Both the position numbers and the translations under genes were made by a program. Shown here piece after piece: positions 19,601-27,831 of a DNA stretch of 64,000 nt (position 1 is the stretch's first letter; each line of letters starts with the position of its first letter). This DNA comes from Roseobacter sp. MH60115 (GTDB lineage: Bacteria > Pseudomonadota > Alphaproteobacteria > Rhodobacterales > Rhodobacteraceae), in assembly GCF_015644665.1 (NCBI RefSeq), contig NZ_JADOBQ010000010.1, positions 41,408 to 105,407 of the forward strand, given 5' to 3'. The notes under the pieces were generated by a model, which saw nothing but the letters and a program-made list of their open reading frames with translations, did not search any database and was not told the origin of the DNA.

Positions 19601-20202
19601 TCATGGCCGGAGATTTTCACCAGCTCGCCGCCGGAGGCCTGATCGCCGTCCACCTTGTGGAAATTATGCAGATCCCAGCTTTCGGCCTCGACGGTATAGG
19701 TGCAGGTTTCCTCGTTGAAATCCCATGGATCGTCTTCGGGCTTGTCCCCTGCGTCGAGGCATTTGTAATCAACCCAGTCGCCTTTGACATTGCACTTGGA
19801 GCCAACGGTCAGTTCCGCGCCCGCAGGCGGCAGGGAATATCCGCCGCCCGTATAGAAGGTGAAATAATCGTCGTTCGTGCCTTCCTGCTCGACCTCGATC
19901 ATCACGTACCAGTTGCCGTTCTGATCGCTGACCCAGAAATAGCTCTCTGCGTAGATCTGCCCGCCATTGCCCAGATCGGTGCCGTCTTCGCCGATGATCT
20001 CGGCCTGCTGGCCATAGCGGTCATTGGCGTTTTCGTTGCAGTAATTGTCACCGGAGAGGAAGCTGTCGTTATCCTTCACGCTGATGCAGATGGTCGCGTC
20101 ACCCGGCATGGTGAACTTGTCACCGCAATTCAGGTTACCGTCACCGCCGCTCAGCAGGTCCGATTCCGCAAAAGCTGTAATTTCATAAGTCTTGTAAGTC
20201 AT
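16666..20202 (-). CDS. Large secreted SdrD_B-repeat protein with thioester-like C-terminus
   Basis: 1178 aa, strongly acidic. There is no classical signal peptide, so a type I exporter is likely. Residues about 170-297 look like a carbohydrate-binding beta-sandwich (VEAESWDLHNFHK). Three SdrD_B-like repeats begin near 467, 590 and 718, each with SLSGRYFCDDD or a close variant and a VDAGV/DNDAGV end. A cadherin-like segment spans about 850-968. The C-terminal 200 residues hold AYCLDF (Cys1026) and EVQFAVWEL (Gln1098), the spacing of thioester domains. No VPEID tail is present; it ends EYDCIC. ATG 20202 is chosen over the 28-residue extension because a GGGA lies upstream and the first residues resemble other exported proteins of this kind. 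A role in adhesion or matrix is inferred. Confidence 0.75.
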   Translation of the reverse strand: MTYKTYEITAFAESDLLSGGDGNLNCGDKFTMPGDATICISVKDNDSFLSGDNYCNENANDRYGQQAEIIGEDGTDLGNGGQIYAESYFWVSDQNGNWYVMIEVEQEGTNDDYFTFYTGGGYSLPPAGAELTVGSKCNVKGDWVDYKCLDAGDKPEDDPWDFNEETCTYTVEAESWDLHNFHKVDGDQASGGELVKISGHDGKISTDFGGTDGVYNMTICVQDECDGNSKLKVYVNGEFQQTIILDSGADGWGSNNGGFSEVTLQGLEIAEGDKVEIRAWRGGDEYVRIDAIKFEQVKFEECDEPGAVKLDFENFATGDILGTQIDGVTISAMGGSGDAMIFDSQNPTGGDGDLETQVAQLGNVLIVSEDGDKNDPDDAIGGKITFEFEAPSSIFDLKVIDTEEGGTITLTLEDGSTQTFDIPNLVNGGVGQVVMDVADVVRMDVQLNGSGAIDDLCYVPGDAQEPLGSLSGRYFCDDNRDGLDNDGANNGIEGVLVELLDENGNGTGITTTTDANGDYSFIDLAAGTYGVKFTDAVSGKELTTQNVDNDVSDDIDSDAGDIGGGMSVINGIVVVAGENTPDNDAGVVELPGALSGTYFCDDDRDGVDDGAAGGDVDIAGKTVMLFEADGVTPATDIDGNAIASVQTDAEGNYRFDNLGARDYVVKFEATEGKEFIAQDVGNDDTIDSDVDPSNGMTAPVTVVAGQETKDVDAGVQDLLGSLSGRYFCDDDEDGLDNDGADNGIEGVTVTLLDANGDPVLDGGGTPRTTTTDAQGNYSFAGLVAATYGVMFADAVSGKELTTQNVDNDASDDIDSDASDLGGGESLIEGIVVVAGQNTPDNDAGVVEPNNDPNATDDAGLGCADDLITVDLSDNFSDPDGDAAMITMIGTENIADGQTVLLDGTATTDGGTLDFTGLEVTRNGDEFIFDAEDAFAALDIGESATANISFKVEDGEGGSTTANIALTIKGDANSVDSFSAALPAGGTYELEYAADEASPFPEYAFDLRFLDTGDARFDGVLFEEAYCLDFNTAVRTLGENGPDNVGAIFGSQSAAALDAFDPNTVSNANGLPGAENLDLINWVIAQNFEDQGFSGWEVQFAVWELADNFDASAVNYSAFQDSDAASVQSIVDAALAQGEGFEFAVGDTIGVIVDPGTSDADNIQPFIVGVDWEEYDCIC

Positions 20203-20722
20203 CCGTACGTCCCAACTTGATACGTGCCCGACGGCGGGATGTCCCAACCAAGCCGGCTGTCGCGCCGACACGGCAGATCTCTCCACATGACGTGGTCAGA
20301 CCGGATGCAGTCGTTTAATCTTCGGTACGGAAAGCGGGGCCATAAAAGCCCCTGAAATTTGTAAATCCTCTACACCAATGGCGAAAATGCCATCGCACTC
20401 GTCCCGAAACTTCTACAACCACCCCCGCTGGTGCCCGTCACTCGTAAGGCTCCTGGTTTTTATGAGGCGACCCTACAGCAAGTTTCCGCTCAAATGGTAA
20501 CGAAATTTTAATTAACTTTGATCTTCGTTAAAATTCAGCGCGTTTTTTGAGAAAAATCCCGGTATGGTAGTTTTTAGACAGGGAATTCAACCGATTGGAT
20601 AGGTTTCCCCCCCTGCGACTCACCTGAAAGCTGTGGGTCGGGCCACCAACACCCCCACCCCGCAGAGCTTTCCTGAATCACCCGGTGGCGGTTTTTAGCC
20701 TGTCTGGCGCGCCATGGCTGTC
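20203..20722. other. 520-bp non-coding region upstream of the large secreted-protein gene
   Basis: No convincing gene was found. It contains an AT-rich patch around 20490-20540 (repeated TTAA and GTTAA words), a likely promoter region for the large gene, and a long imperfect hairpin with arms GAAAGCT (20626-20632) and AGCTTTC (20666-20672) just after the manC stop. The hairpin lacks a T run. Confidence 0.4.
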
Positions 20723-22135
20723 TCAGCTGCGGTTGTACACATCCTCGTAGCGCACGATGTCATCCTCGCCCAGATAGGCGCCGGTCTGCACCTCGATCAG
20801 ATACATCGGCAGCTGCCCAGGGTTGGCCATCCGGTGCACGGCCCCCAGCGGAATATAGACGGACTGGTTCTCGGTGAGCAGCTGCACCTCTTCGCCCACG
20901 GTCACCTCGGCGGTGCCAGCCACGACGATCCAGTGCTCGGAGCGGTGCACATGGCTTTGCAGGGACAGCTCGCCCCCCGGTTTGACCATGATGCGCTTGA
21001 CCTGAAAGCGGGTGCCAAGGCACAGCGTCTCGTACCAGCCCCAGGGGCGGTGGAAACGCGGATACTCGGTGGCCTGGGCGACCTCGGCCGCCTTGAGCAG
21101 CGTCACCGCATCCTTGACCTGCTGGGAGGCATTCATATCCGCAACCAGCACGGCATCGCGCATCGCCACGGCCACGATGTTCCTGAGCCCCACGCCGACC
21201 AGATGCATGTTCTCATCTTCCGAGCGCAGAAAGGTGTTTTCACAGTCCAACGCCGTTGCCGCGCCCTGCTGAACCACCCCTTGCGCATCCGGCCCCAAAG
21301 CGGCCCAGAGCGCATCCCAGCTGCCCAGATCAGACCAGCCACTGCTGAGCGGCACGGCCATCACGTTCTGGGCATGCTCCATCACCGCGTAATCAACGGA
21401 ATCCGCGCGCAGGGTTTCAAAGGCCTCTGCCCCAAGGCGGGTGAAGCCCAGATCCTCCTCGCTGTCGGCGATGGCCTGCCGGCAGGGGGCGATCATATCC
21501 GGCGCATGGGCTTCATAGGCGGCAATGATATCGCGCACCCGCCACAGGAAAAGCCCTGCATTCCAGAGGTGGCGCCCGCTTGCCACCAGCTTGCGGGCGG
21601 TCTCTGCATCGGGCTTTTCGGTGAAACTGGTCAGCTTGACGGGGGTGGTGTCCGCAGGCATCTCTGCCAGTTCCAGATACCCATAGGCGGTCTCCGGCCG
21701 GTCCGGGGTGATCCCGAAGGTGACCAGATGACCCTGGGCGGCGGCCTCCGCCCCGGCCATTACGGCGGCATGAAAGGCTTCCGTGCCGCTCATGATGTGA
21801 TCGGAGGGGGCCACCAGCATCATCGCGTCGGGCTCCTCTTCCAGCAGCAGGGCGGCGCAGAGAATGGCAGGCGCGGTGTTGCGCAGCGCCGGTTCGATCA
21901 CCACGCGCGCATCCGTCAGGCCGATGGCGGCGCATTGCTCCATCGCGATGAAGCGAAAATCGGCATTGGTCATCACCAGCGGGGCTGCGAATTCCGGCCC
22001 CGTGAGCCGTCTGAGCGTGGTCTGGAAGAGGGTTTCGGACCCGATCAACCGGTTGAACTGCTTGGGAAAGGCCTTGCGTGAGGAGGGCCAGAGGCGCGTA
22101 CCGGAGCCCCCGCAAAGAACAACTGGATAGATCAT
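20723..22135 (-). CDS. manC: Mannose-1-P guanylyltransferase/mannose-6-P isomerase
   Basis: 470-aa bifunctional enzyme of the ManC/AlgA/XanB type. The N-terminal nucleotidyltransferase has VVLCGGSGTRLWPSSR, FPKQF, and TSFTEKPDAETA. The C-terminal cupin isomerase has RPWGWYETL, SLQSHVHRSEHWIVVAGTA and NQSVYIPLGAVHRM. It makes GDP-mannose, which Gmd at the left end would use. It is divergent from the nucleotide-sugar dehydrogenase at 22410. The opposite-strand frame of similar length is a shadow. Confidence 0.93.
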   Translation of the reverse strand: MIYPVVLCGGSGTRLWPSSRKAFPKQFNRLIGSETLFQTTLRRLTGPEFAAPLVMTNADFRFIAMEQCAAIGLTDARVVIEPALRNTAPAILCAALLLEEEPDAMMLVAPSDHIMSGTEAFHAAVMAGAEAAAQGHLVTFGITPDRPETAYGYLELAEMPADTTPVKLTSFTEKPDAETARKLVASGRHLWNAGLFLWRVRDIIAAYEAHAPDMIAPCRQAIADSEEDLGFTRLGAEAFETLRADSVDYAVMEHAQNVMAVPLSSGWSDLGSWDALWAALGPDAQGVVQQGAATALDCENTFLRSEDENMHLVGVGLRNIVAVAMRDAVLVADMNASQQVKDAVTLLKAAEVAQATEYPRFHRPWGWYETLCLGTRFQVKRIMVKPGGELSLQSHVHRSEHWIVVAGTAEVTVGEEVQLLTENQSVYIPLGAVHRMANPGQLPMYLIEVQTGAYLGEDDIVRYEDVYNRS

Positions 22136-22409
22136 GAGGGCGGATACTCCAATTCAGATCGGGGGCGTGTGGTTTTGCCGGGTCTCCAGCAGTGTGATGC
22201 CATGAAATGCCCCGGGCGCAAACCTGCAAAAAGGACCGCCCCCCGATCCCGGTCACGAAGCCGCGAAGCCCCTTGGCGTTCAGATCAAAGGCAGCTTAGA
22301 AAGAGCGACCGGTGCCACGCGAAAGCGGGACCGGCGGGATTTATGGAAATCCGTCGCGCGCCTGTCGGGCCCTGTCGGCGGATGCAACAGGAACGGCAAG
22401 GCAGACCCC

Positions 22410-23678
22410 ATGGATGAAGAAAAGATCGCCGTCATCGGCCTTGGATATGTCGGGCTGCCGCTGGCGGTGGCATTCGGGCGCATCCGTCCGGTCATCGGGT
22501 TCGACATCAGCGATGCGCGCATCGCGGCGCTGAAAGACGGCCAGGACATCACCCGCGAAACCCCGGCCGAGGATCTGGCCGCGGCCAGGCATCTGTCCTT
22601 CACCAGCGATGCTGCCGCCCTGGCGGAGGCCTCGATTTATATTGTCACGGTGCCCACGCCGATCGATGCCCACAAACGTCCGGACCTGACGGCCCTGATC
22701 CGCGCCTCCGAGATGATCGGCCGCGTGCTGTCGACAGGCGATATCGTCATCTACGAAAGCACCGTCTATCCCGGCGCCACCGAAGAAGACTGCGTGCCCC
22801 TGCTTGAGCAGATGTCCGGTCTGACGTTCAACCGGGATTTCTTTTGCGGCTACAGCCCCGAGCGGATCAACCCCGGGGACAAGCAGCACCGCCTGGCGGA
22901 TATCGTGAAGGTCACCTCCGGTTCGACGCCTCAGACGGCGGAAAAGGTGGACCGGCTCTATGGCTCGATCATCACGGCAGGGACATATAAGGCCCCCTCC
23001 ATCCGCGTGGCCGAAGCCGCCAAGGTGATCGAGAACACGCAGCGCGATCTGAACATCGCGCTCGTCAACGAGCTGTCGATCATCTTCAACCACATGGACA
23101 TCGACACCGAGGCCGTGTTGCAGGCCGCAGGCACCAAGTGGAATTTCCTGCCCTTCCGGCCCGGTCTGGTGGGCGGGCACTGCATCGGGGTCGATCCCTA
23201 TTACCTGACCCACCGGGCCGCCGCCGCAGGCTATCACCCGCAGGTCATCCTCGCCGGGCGCCGGTTGAACGACAATATGGGGCCCTATATTGCCCGGCAA
23301 TTCACCAAGGAAATGCTCAAACGCGGCCTGGCGCGCAAAGACAGCCGGGTGCTGGTGCTGGGGCTGACCTTCAAGGAAAACTGCCCCGACCTGCGCAACA
23401 CCAAGGTCATCGACGTGATCGCGGAGCTTGAGGATTTCGGGTTCGAGGTGGATGTGCATGACCCCTGGGCGGACCCCGATGAAGCGCGTGCCGAATACGG
23501 GCTTGAGCTGATCCAGACACCGCAGCCGGACCGCTACGCGGGGATCATCCTGGCGGTGGCGCATCAGCAGTTTCGCGACAGCAGTCCCGAGACCCTGCGC
23601 GCCTATGGCTGCGCGGACCATGTGTTCTACGATGTCAAATCGGTGCTGCCGACAGAAGACTCCGATTTGCGGCTATGA
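22410..23678 (+). CDS. UDP-sugar 6-dehydrogenase, TviB/WbpA/WbpO type
   Basis: 422 aa, a UDP-glucose/GDP-mannose dehydrogenase family enzyme that oxidises the C6 hydroxyl of a nucleotide sugar to a carboxylate. The NAD site is [14 protein letters not shown], followed by [28 protein letters not shown] and the catalytic cysteine segment [27 protein letters not shown] and the C-terminal [17 protein letters not shown] match the TviB group, which acts on UDP-HexNAc. The product would give a uronic acid to the polysaccharide. The exact sugar is not set by these motifs. Confidence 0.87.
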   Translation: MDEEKIAVIGLGYVGLPLAVAFGRIRPVIGFDISDARIAALKDGQDITRETPAEDLAAARHLSFTSDAAALAEASIYIVTVPTPIDAHKRPDLTALIRASEMIGRVLSTGDIVIYESTVYPGATEEDCVPLLEQMSGLTFNRDFFCGYSPERINPGDKQHRLADIVKVTSGSTPQTAEKVDRLYGSIITAGTYKAPSIRVAEAAKVIENTQRDLNIALVNELSIIFNHMDIDTEAVLQAAGTKWNFLPFRPGLVGGHCIGVDPYYLTHRAAAAGYHPQVILAGRRLNDNMGPYIARQFTKEMLKRGLARKDSRVLVLGLTFKENCPDLRNTKVIDVIAELEDFGFEVDVHDPWADPDEARAEYGLELIQTPQPDRYAGIILAVAHQQFRDSSPETLRAYGCADHVFYDVKSVLPTEDSDLRL

Positions 23679-23733
23679 GGTTATTCAGACACACACCCGG
23701 AAAGGCATTCACGCCGCCTTGCAGGATGTCCCA

Positions 23734-25623
23734 TCACCGCGGCCAAGTCGCATCAAGGACGGCCTTTGCGATAACTGGCGACAGGACGGTCGAGATATGG
23801 GAGCCGTCATAGGTTTTGAGCCTGCCATCTTCGGTGATCACCGGGCAATCTGCGCCCCCACAGAAATACGAGATCGTGTTCACATGTTTTACCGGAATAT
23901 TTGCGGCGGCAATCCGGGATAGGAGCATCTGGCTGATGTCCGTCCCGCCTTCCACTTCGGCATATATCTGATCGGCCTGACCAAATTTCACAAGTTTACG
24001 CTGCCTGTCGAAATCAGGAACCCTTGGCGGGGGGGTGACGAGAATGACTTCGGCTCCGGCAGCCCGGATTGCCCGGACCGTTTCCACCATATTCCCGGCA
24101 ATCGCCTGATCTGCGGCCAGTGCACTGTCCCGGTGGTCCAACAGGACCGGCATACCCTTTAGATTGCGCGCTTCAGCGTACCGCAAATAAGAGCTTGCCA
24201 GAACGACGTAATCATAGGTGCCTTCAACAATATCAGCCTGGGCCTTTTCATTATGCCTGCGGCATTGATCTGCGAATTTTACCCCCAATCTGTTTGGCTC
24301 ATTACGCGTGACGCCCAGGATCGAGGGGCATGAATGCTTGATGAAAAGGGCAAGGTCACCTCCCGCTTCACGCACCTGAGCCCCCAGGCTCTTTGCAAAC
24401 GCATCGGCATAGCTGTCACCCCACAGGGCGACGCTGAACCCGGGGTTCTCCAAATGAAAACAATCCCCACGATGCAAATTACATCTTTCGCTGAGAACTT
24501 CGCGGCTTATTTGCAGATCCTTCGTCGCCATGTATCCCCAGAACCCCAAGGCGACAAAAACCGTCGCCACCATACCGCTGACCCCAAAGAGAATACCCTG
24601 AGAGGGCAGCGCTGGCACAGGAGAGCGGCGAAATGGTTTTTCGATGAAGCGCCATGTCAGATACGCCAGCGCCAATGCCGCAAAAGCCAGGGACAGCATG
24701 AGGCCCTCGCCCGGCTCTTCCAGGCTGCGAATGCGGGCAAATGCAAAGAGCGGCTGGTGCCACAGGTAGGCCGAATAGCTGATCAGCCCGATGCCTGTGC
24801 AAATTTTCAACGACAAACCACGCGCAACCCATGTCCGCTGGTCTGCGAAAAGCACGATGAGCACAGCGCCAAGAACCGGAACCACCGCGTAAAAGCTCGG
24901 GAATGGCGTGGTCTCATCGTAAGAGACAATCGCAAAGACAATAAGCCCCAGGCCCGCAGCACTGAGAAGATTGCTGCCGCGCACGCCCCGCTTTGCCGCT
25001 AGAAAGGCGCAGAGTGACCCGGCCAGAAGCTCCCAGGCGCGGGTATGGGCAAGGTAGAAATTTGCAGCAGGCCTGGTGCGCCAGCTCCATTCACTGAGCA
25101 AAAGGCTGATTGCGGCAAGGGCTGCAATAATCCAGAAGACCCGATGACGCCCAAAGCGCCAGAACAGGATGAGAAAGAGCGGGAAAAGCAGGTAATACTG
25201 TTCCTCGACCGCCAGGCTCCAGGTGTGCAGAAGCGGTTTTTCCTCTGCGGCGGTGGCGAAATAGTCGGTTTCTTTCCAGAACAGGAAATTGGATGCAAAA
25301 AAGACAACCGCCACAAGGCTTTGAGCAAAATCCTTCTGGGCTGCAGGAAACATCCAGAGCCAGGCAAAGGGCAGACAGCACAGCATGACGGTAAAGAGGG
25401 CCGGCAGAATACGCCGCGCCCGCCGTTCATAAAACCGCAGAATGCTGAAGCGACCGGCTTCCAGTTCGGTGATCAGGATCGTCGTGATCAGATAACCACT
25501 GATGACAAAGAAGACATCAACCCCGACAAAACCACCCGAGAAGAAGGTAAAACCTGCATGAAACAAGATGACAGGCAGAACCGCGACCATGCGCAGCCCG
25601 TCAATTTCAGGACGGTATTTCAT
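23734..25623 (-). CDS. Acyltransferase family 3 with C-terminal SGNH domain
   Basis: 629 aa, OafA/YrhL-type membrane O-acyltransferase. The N-terminus begins YRPEIDGLRMVAVLPVILFH with the catalytic His, then GGFVGVDVFFVISGYLI, and about ten helices to residue 370. The periplasmic C-terminal SGNH domain has LWGDSYADAFAK with the nucleophile Ser and YDGSHIS with the catalytic Asp-x-x-His. The architecture is complete. It is expected to add acetyl or another acyl group to the glycan on the outer side of the inner membrane. Confidence 0.88.
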   Translation of the reverse strand: MKYRPEIDGLRMVAVLPVILFHAGFTFFSGGFVGVDVFFVISGYLITTILITELEAGRFSILRFYERRARRILPALFTVMLCCLPFAWLWMFPAAQKDFAQSLVAVVFFASNFLFWKETDYFATAAEEKPLLHTWSLAVEEQYYLLFPLFLILFWRFGRHRVFWIIAALAAISLLLSEWSWRTRPAANFYLAHTRAWELLAGSLCAFLAAKRGVRGSNLLSAAGLGLIVFAIVSYDETTPFPSFYAVVPVLGAVLIVLFADQRTWVARGLSLKICTGIGLISYSAYLWHQPLFAFARIRSLEEPGEGLMLSLAFAALALAYLTWRFIEKPFRRSPVPALPSQGILFGVSGMVATVFVALGFWGYMATKDLQISREVLSERCNLHRGDCFHLENPGFSVALWGDSYADAFAKSLGAQVREAGGDLALFIKHSCPSILGVTRNEPNRLGVKFADQCRRHNEKAQADIVEGTYDYVVLASSYLRYAEARNLKGMPVLLDHRDSALAADQAIAGNMVETVRAIRAAGAEVILVTPPPRVPDFDRQRKLVKFGQADQIYAEVEGGTDISQMLLSRIAAANIPVKHVNTISYFCGGADCPVITEDGRLKTYDGSHISTVLSPVIAKAVLDATWPR

Positions 25624-25672
25624 ATGATGTATTTCCTAAAAACTTGTACTCAAATACTTTAAGATTCTGACG

Positions 25673-26428
25673 TCAGCCGGTGCTGACAAAGGACGTATTA
25701 TCATCCAGACAGACCGCTGTCAGCCTGCCGGAGTAATAGGCTCCTGTATCCACGCAGATCCGCTGCGGTGTCACCACGGGCTCAAAGGCGTTGTAATGCC
25801 CGTGCACCACGCGCATCCCGGGAAAGGCGCGACCCCTAAGAAAGGCGCGGTTGCCCCAGAACAGATCCTGATCCTCCTGATCGGCAATGGCGCGGCGCGG
25901 GTTGACGGCGGCATGCACAAAAAGAACCTCTCCTGACATCCAGAACCGCTCTGTCTGCTGCAAGAAATCCAGATGTGGACCAAGGGCCGCATGGAACCTT
26001 TCCCGCAGCGCCTCAGGCTCACCGGTGGGATCCAGCCCATAGCTTTTCAGGGTCCGGTCGCCGCCGAACTGCAACCACCGGCGCCCTGTCTCGGGGTCTG
26101 CCAGAAAATCCAGCAGGGCGGCTTCGTGATTGCCCCTGAGGAACACCACCTCCTGCCCCCTCTGCCCGCGCAGGGCAGAAAGCTGATCCAGCACCTCTCT
26201 GGAACGCTCCCCCCGGTCCACGTAATCCCCAAGAAAGACGTATTTGACCTCACGCGCATCGGCCTGTGCCGCGCGATCCCGGGCGATTTTTTCCAACAGA
26301 TCGGCCAGCAGGTCGGCCCGGCCATGGATATCCCCGATGGCATAGACCCGGTGCTCTGGTAGCACATGACAGGCCGGCGCCTCAGGTGGGGGGGCTCTGA
26401 ACAGCCGTGCAAGAAAACGAGGCGCCAT
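25673..26428 (-). CDS. Calcineurin-like metallophosphatase (PP1/ApaH type)
   Basis: 251 aa. Metal-binding motifs are YAIGDIHGRADLL (Asp-x-His), FLGDYVDRGERS and FLRGNHEAALL, with later VHAAVNP and VVHGHY. It resembles single-domain serine/threonine phosphatases and diadenosine tetraphosphatases; the substrate cannot be told. ATG 26428 follows a GGAG; a GTG lies immediately before it. It is probably cotranscribed with the acyltransferase, 49 bases downstream. A candidate CtrA box lies about 235 bases upstream of its start. Confidence 0.82.
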   Translation of the reverse strand: MAPRFLARLFRAPPPEAPACHVLPEHRVYAIGDIHGRADLLADLLEKIARDRAAQADAREVKYVFLGDYVDRGERSREVLDQLSALRGQRGQEVVFLRGNHEAALLDFLADPETGRRWLQFGGDRTLKSYGLDPTGEPEALRERFHAALGPHLDFLQQTERFWMSGEVLFVHAAVNPRRAIADQEDQDLFWGNRAFLRGRAFPGMRVVHGHYNAFEPVVTPQRICVDTGAYYSGRLTAVCLDDNTSFVSTG

Positions 26429-26660
26429 CACACTCCGAACCGCGCGTGGTGCCCCGGCCTTCTCATATCAGCGATCCATACTGTCATATGTTGGATATAT
26501 GGCCGATGGCCCTGCACAAAGATACCATATAAACAACCCGATACCTGATCATCCGGCAGCCCGGTTTTGCGCAGAGAGCCACCCCAGAACCCCGGCACCG
26601 CGCCGCCCGGGACACTGATTTTCGCCGCCCGGACCAAAAATCCTTCCTTCTTTTGTCAAA

Positions 26661-26681
26661 CTGTTAACATAAAGTTAACAG
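26661..26681. promoter_or_regulatory. Perfect palindromic CtrA-type box
   Basis: CTGTTAAC and GTTAACAG are separated by five bases, forming a perfect 8-bp dyad. The core is TTAA-N7-TTAAC at 26664-26679, the full alphaproteobacterial CtrA consensus, and because of symmetry it reads as a full site on both strands. It lies between the divergent phosphatase gene and a small candidate gene at 26713. CtrA binding is inferred from the motif only. Confidence 0.5.
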
Positions 26682-26712
26682 ATGACGGCAGGTGCCGAAG
26701 AAGGATTCCGAT

Positions 26713-26958
26713 GTGACGCTCAAGACCTGTACCCCCAGCCGCCTCAAACAGATCACGGTACCTCAAAGCCTGAAAGGGACGCGCGCGGCCCTTTTCTACC
26801 TGCTGCGTGAACTCGAGAAACCGATACGGGATACCAGAATCAGCCTCAAGACGACCTTCTCCCCCCCGGCAGCGCGACAGCCTGAACCGAAAAATACCGT
26901 GGCCCCCGTGGCCGTGGGGTCGGTGATGGTTGTCGGCGACGAGTTTGTTTTCGGCTAA
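26713..26958 (+). CDS. Small hypothetical protein (possible)
   Basis: 81 aa starting at GTG 26713, with a good AAGGA seven bases upstream. The predicted protein has a basic N-terminal half (SRLKQITVPQSLKGTR, FYLLRELEKPIRDT) and a Pro/Val-rich tail ending GDEFVFG. No family is recognised. It begins 32 bases after the CtrA-type box and its stop overlaps the stop of the convergent sulfotransferase by four bases. The reading frame could be accidental; the ribosome binding site and regulatory site are the main support. Confidence 0.35.
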   Translation: MTLKTCTPSRLKQITVPQSLKGTRAALFYLLRELEKPIRDTRISLKTTFSPPAARQPEPKNTVAPVAVGSVMVVGDEFVFG

Positions 26959-27755
26959 CCGGCCGTGGCCCATTGCGTCGCAGCAGGGGCGTCCAGAATA
27001 TCACGTCCCAAAACAGGCTCAGTCGCTTCACCCATCCGGTCCAGCACCGCGTAGTCGCGGGCATAGAACTGCGCGATCTTCCGGCGGGTCTGTGCGGAGA
27101 CATCCGGCTTGGGCCATGTCGCTTTCTTGAGCCGTTCAGAGGGCACGGCGGCGGTCTGTGTCACCGCATCGATCCAGCGCAGCACCGGATCGATGCCGTT
27201 CTCGAAGCGGAAACACAGGTGATCGGGATGTATGAAATCGACCTGCGGTCGGATGTGATTGCCGGAGACGTAAGGGTTGTCGCGGTAGATATCGAAAACG
27301 GCATCGACCCATTGATCAAAGGTCACATTGCGGCCCTTGCCTCTGAGGGGCAGCCGGGCCAGCCCCTCGGTCGACCGCAACCAGACCCGTGACGGCGGGC
27401 GGGCCCGATAGCAGAATTCGCTGACCAGCCGCGCCACCGGATCCCGCAGGACGGCAAAGCCGTGATCATAGAACGCACGCGGCACCAGAGTGTCGAAAAG
27501 CGCGACCTGCAGATGCTGTGGCGATGTGCGCAGCCCGCCCACGGCCTGTTTGTAGAGCAGCGACAGGCTGCCCTTGTGCCTGATATAGGCTTCGATGCTG
27601 CTGCCACCGGTTTTGGGGATATGGGCAAATACAGGATATTCTGACCAATACGGGCAAGGGGCATGCGTCGGGCTCCTGATCCATTTTAACGTAAAACCTA
27701 GGCGATAAGGTCTGCAAAAATACCCGTAATAAGGGAACAGGAAAACAGCACCCAT
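26955..27755 (-). CDS. Sulfotransferase family 2-like protein
   Basis: About 266 aa. The PAPS-binding 5'-phosphosulfate loop is HIPKTGGSSIEAYI and the 3'-phosphate site is AVLRDPVARLVSEF, both as in carbohydrate sulfotransferases. It is expected to sulfate the polysaccharide or a precursor. The start is unsure: ATG 27755 and GTG 27782 are in frame, neither has a clear ribosome binding site, and the first 35 residues look weakly conserved. The gene ends against the small candidate gene. A second, distinct sulfotransferase is at 36352. Confidence 0.75.
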   Translation of the reverse strand: MGAVFLFPYYGYFCRPYRLGFTLKWIRSPTHAPCPYWSEYPVFAHIPKTGGSSIEAYIRHKGSLSLLYKQAVGGLRTSPQHLQVALFDTLVPRAFYDHGFAVLRDPVARLVSEFCYRARPPSRVWLRSTEGLARLPLRGKGRNVTFDQWVDAVFDIYRDNPYVSGNHIRPQVDFIHPDHLCFRFENGIDPVLRWIDAVTQTAAVPSERLKKATWPKPDVSAQTRRKIAQFYARDYAVLDRMGEATEPVLGRDILDAPAATQWATAG

Positions 27756-27831
27756 GTGCGGCTTGTGTGGAGATCCGCTCACGTCCGGTCAAATACCGCC
27801 TAACAGCTCGGAACCACCTCGGAGGGCGACA

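Noticed and set aside
20490..20540. CtrA-like TTAA words upstream of the large secreted-protein gene
   Set aside because: No pair has the TTAA-N7-TTAAC spacing.
20714..22081. 455-codon plus-strand frame opposite manC
   Set aside because: ManC motifs are unambiguous; the other frame has no domain.
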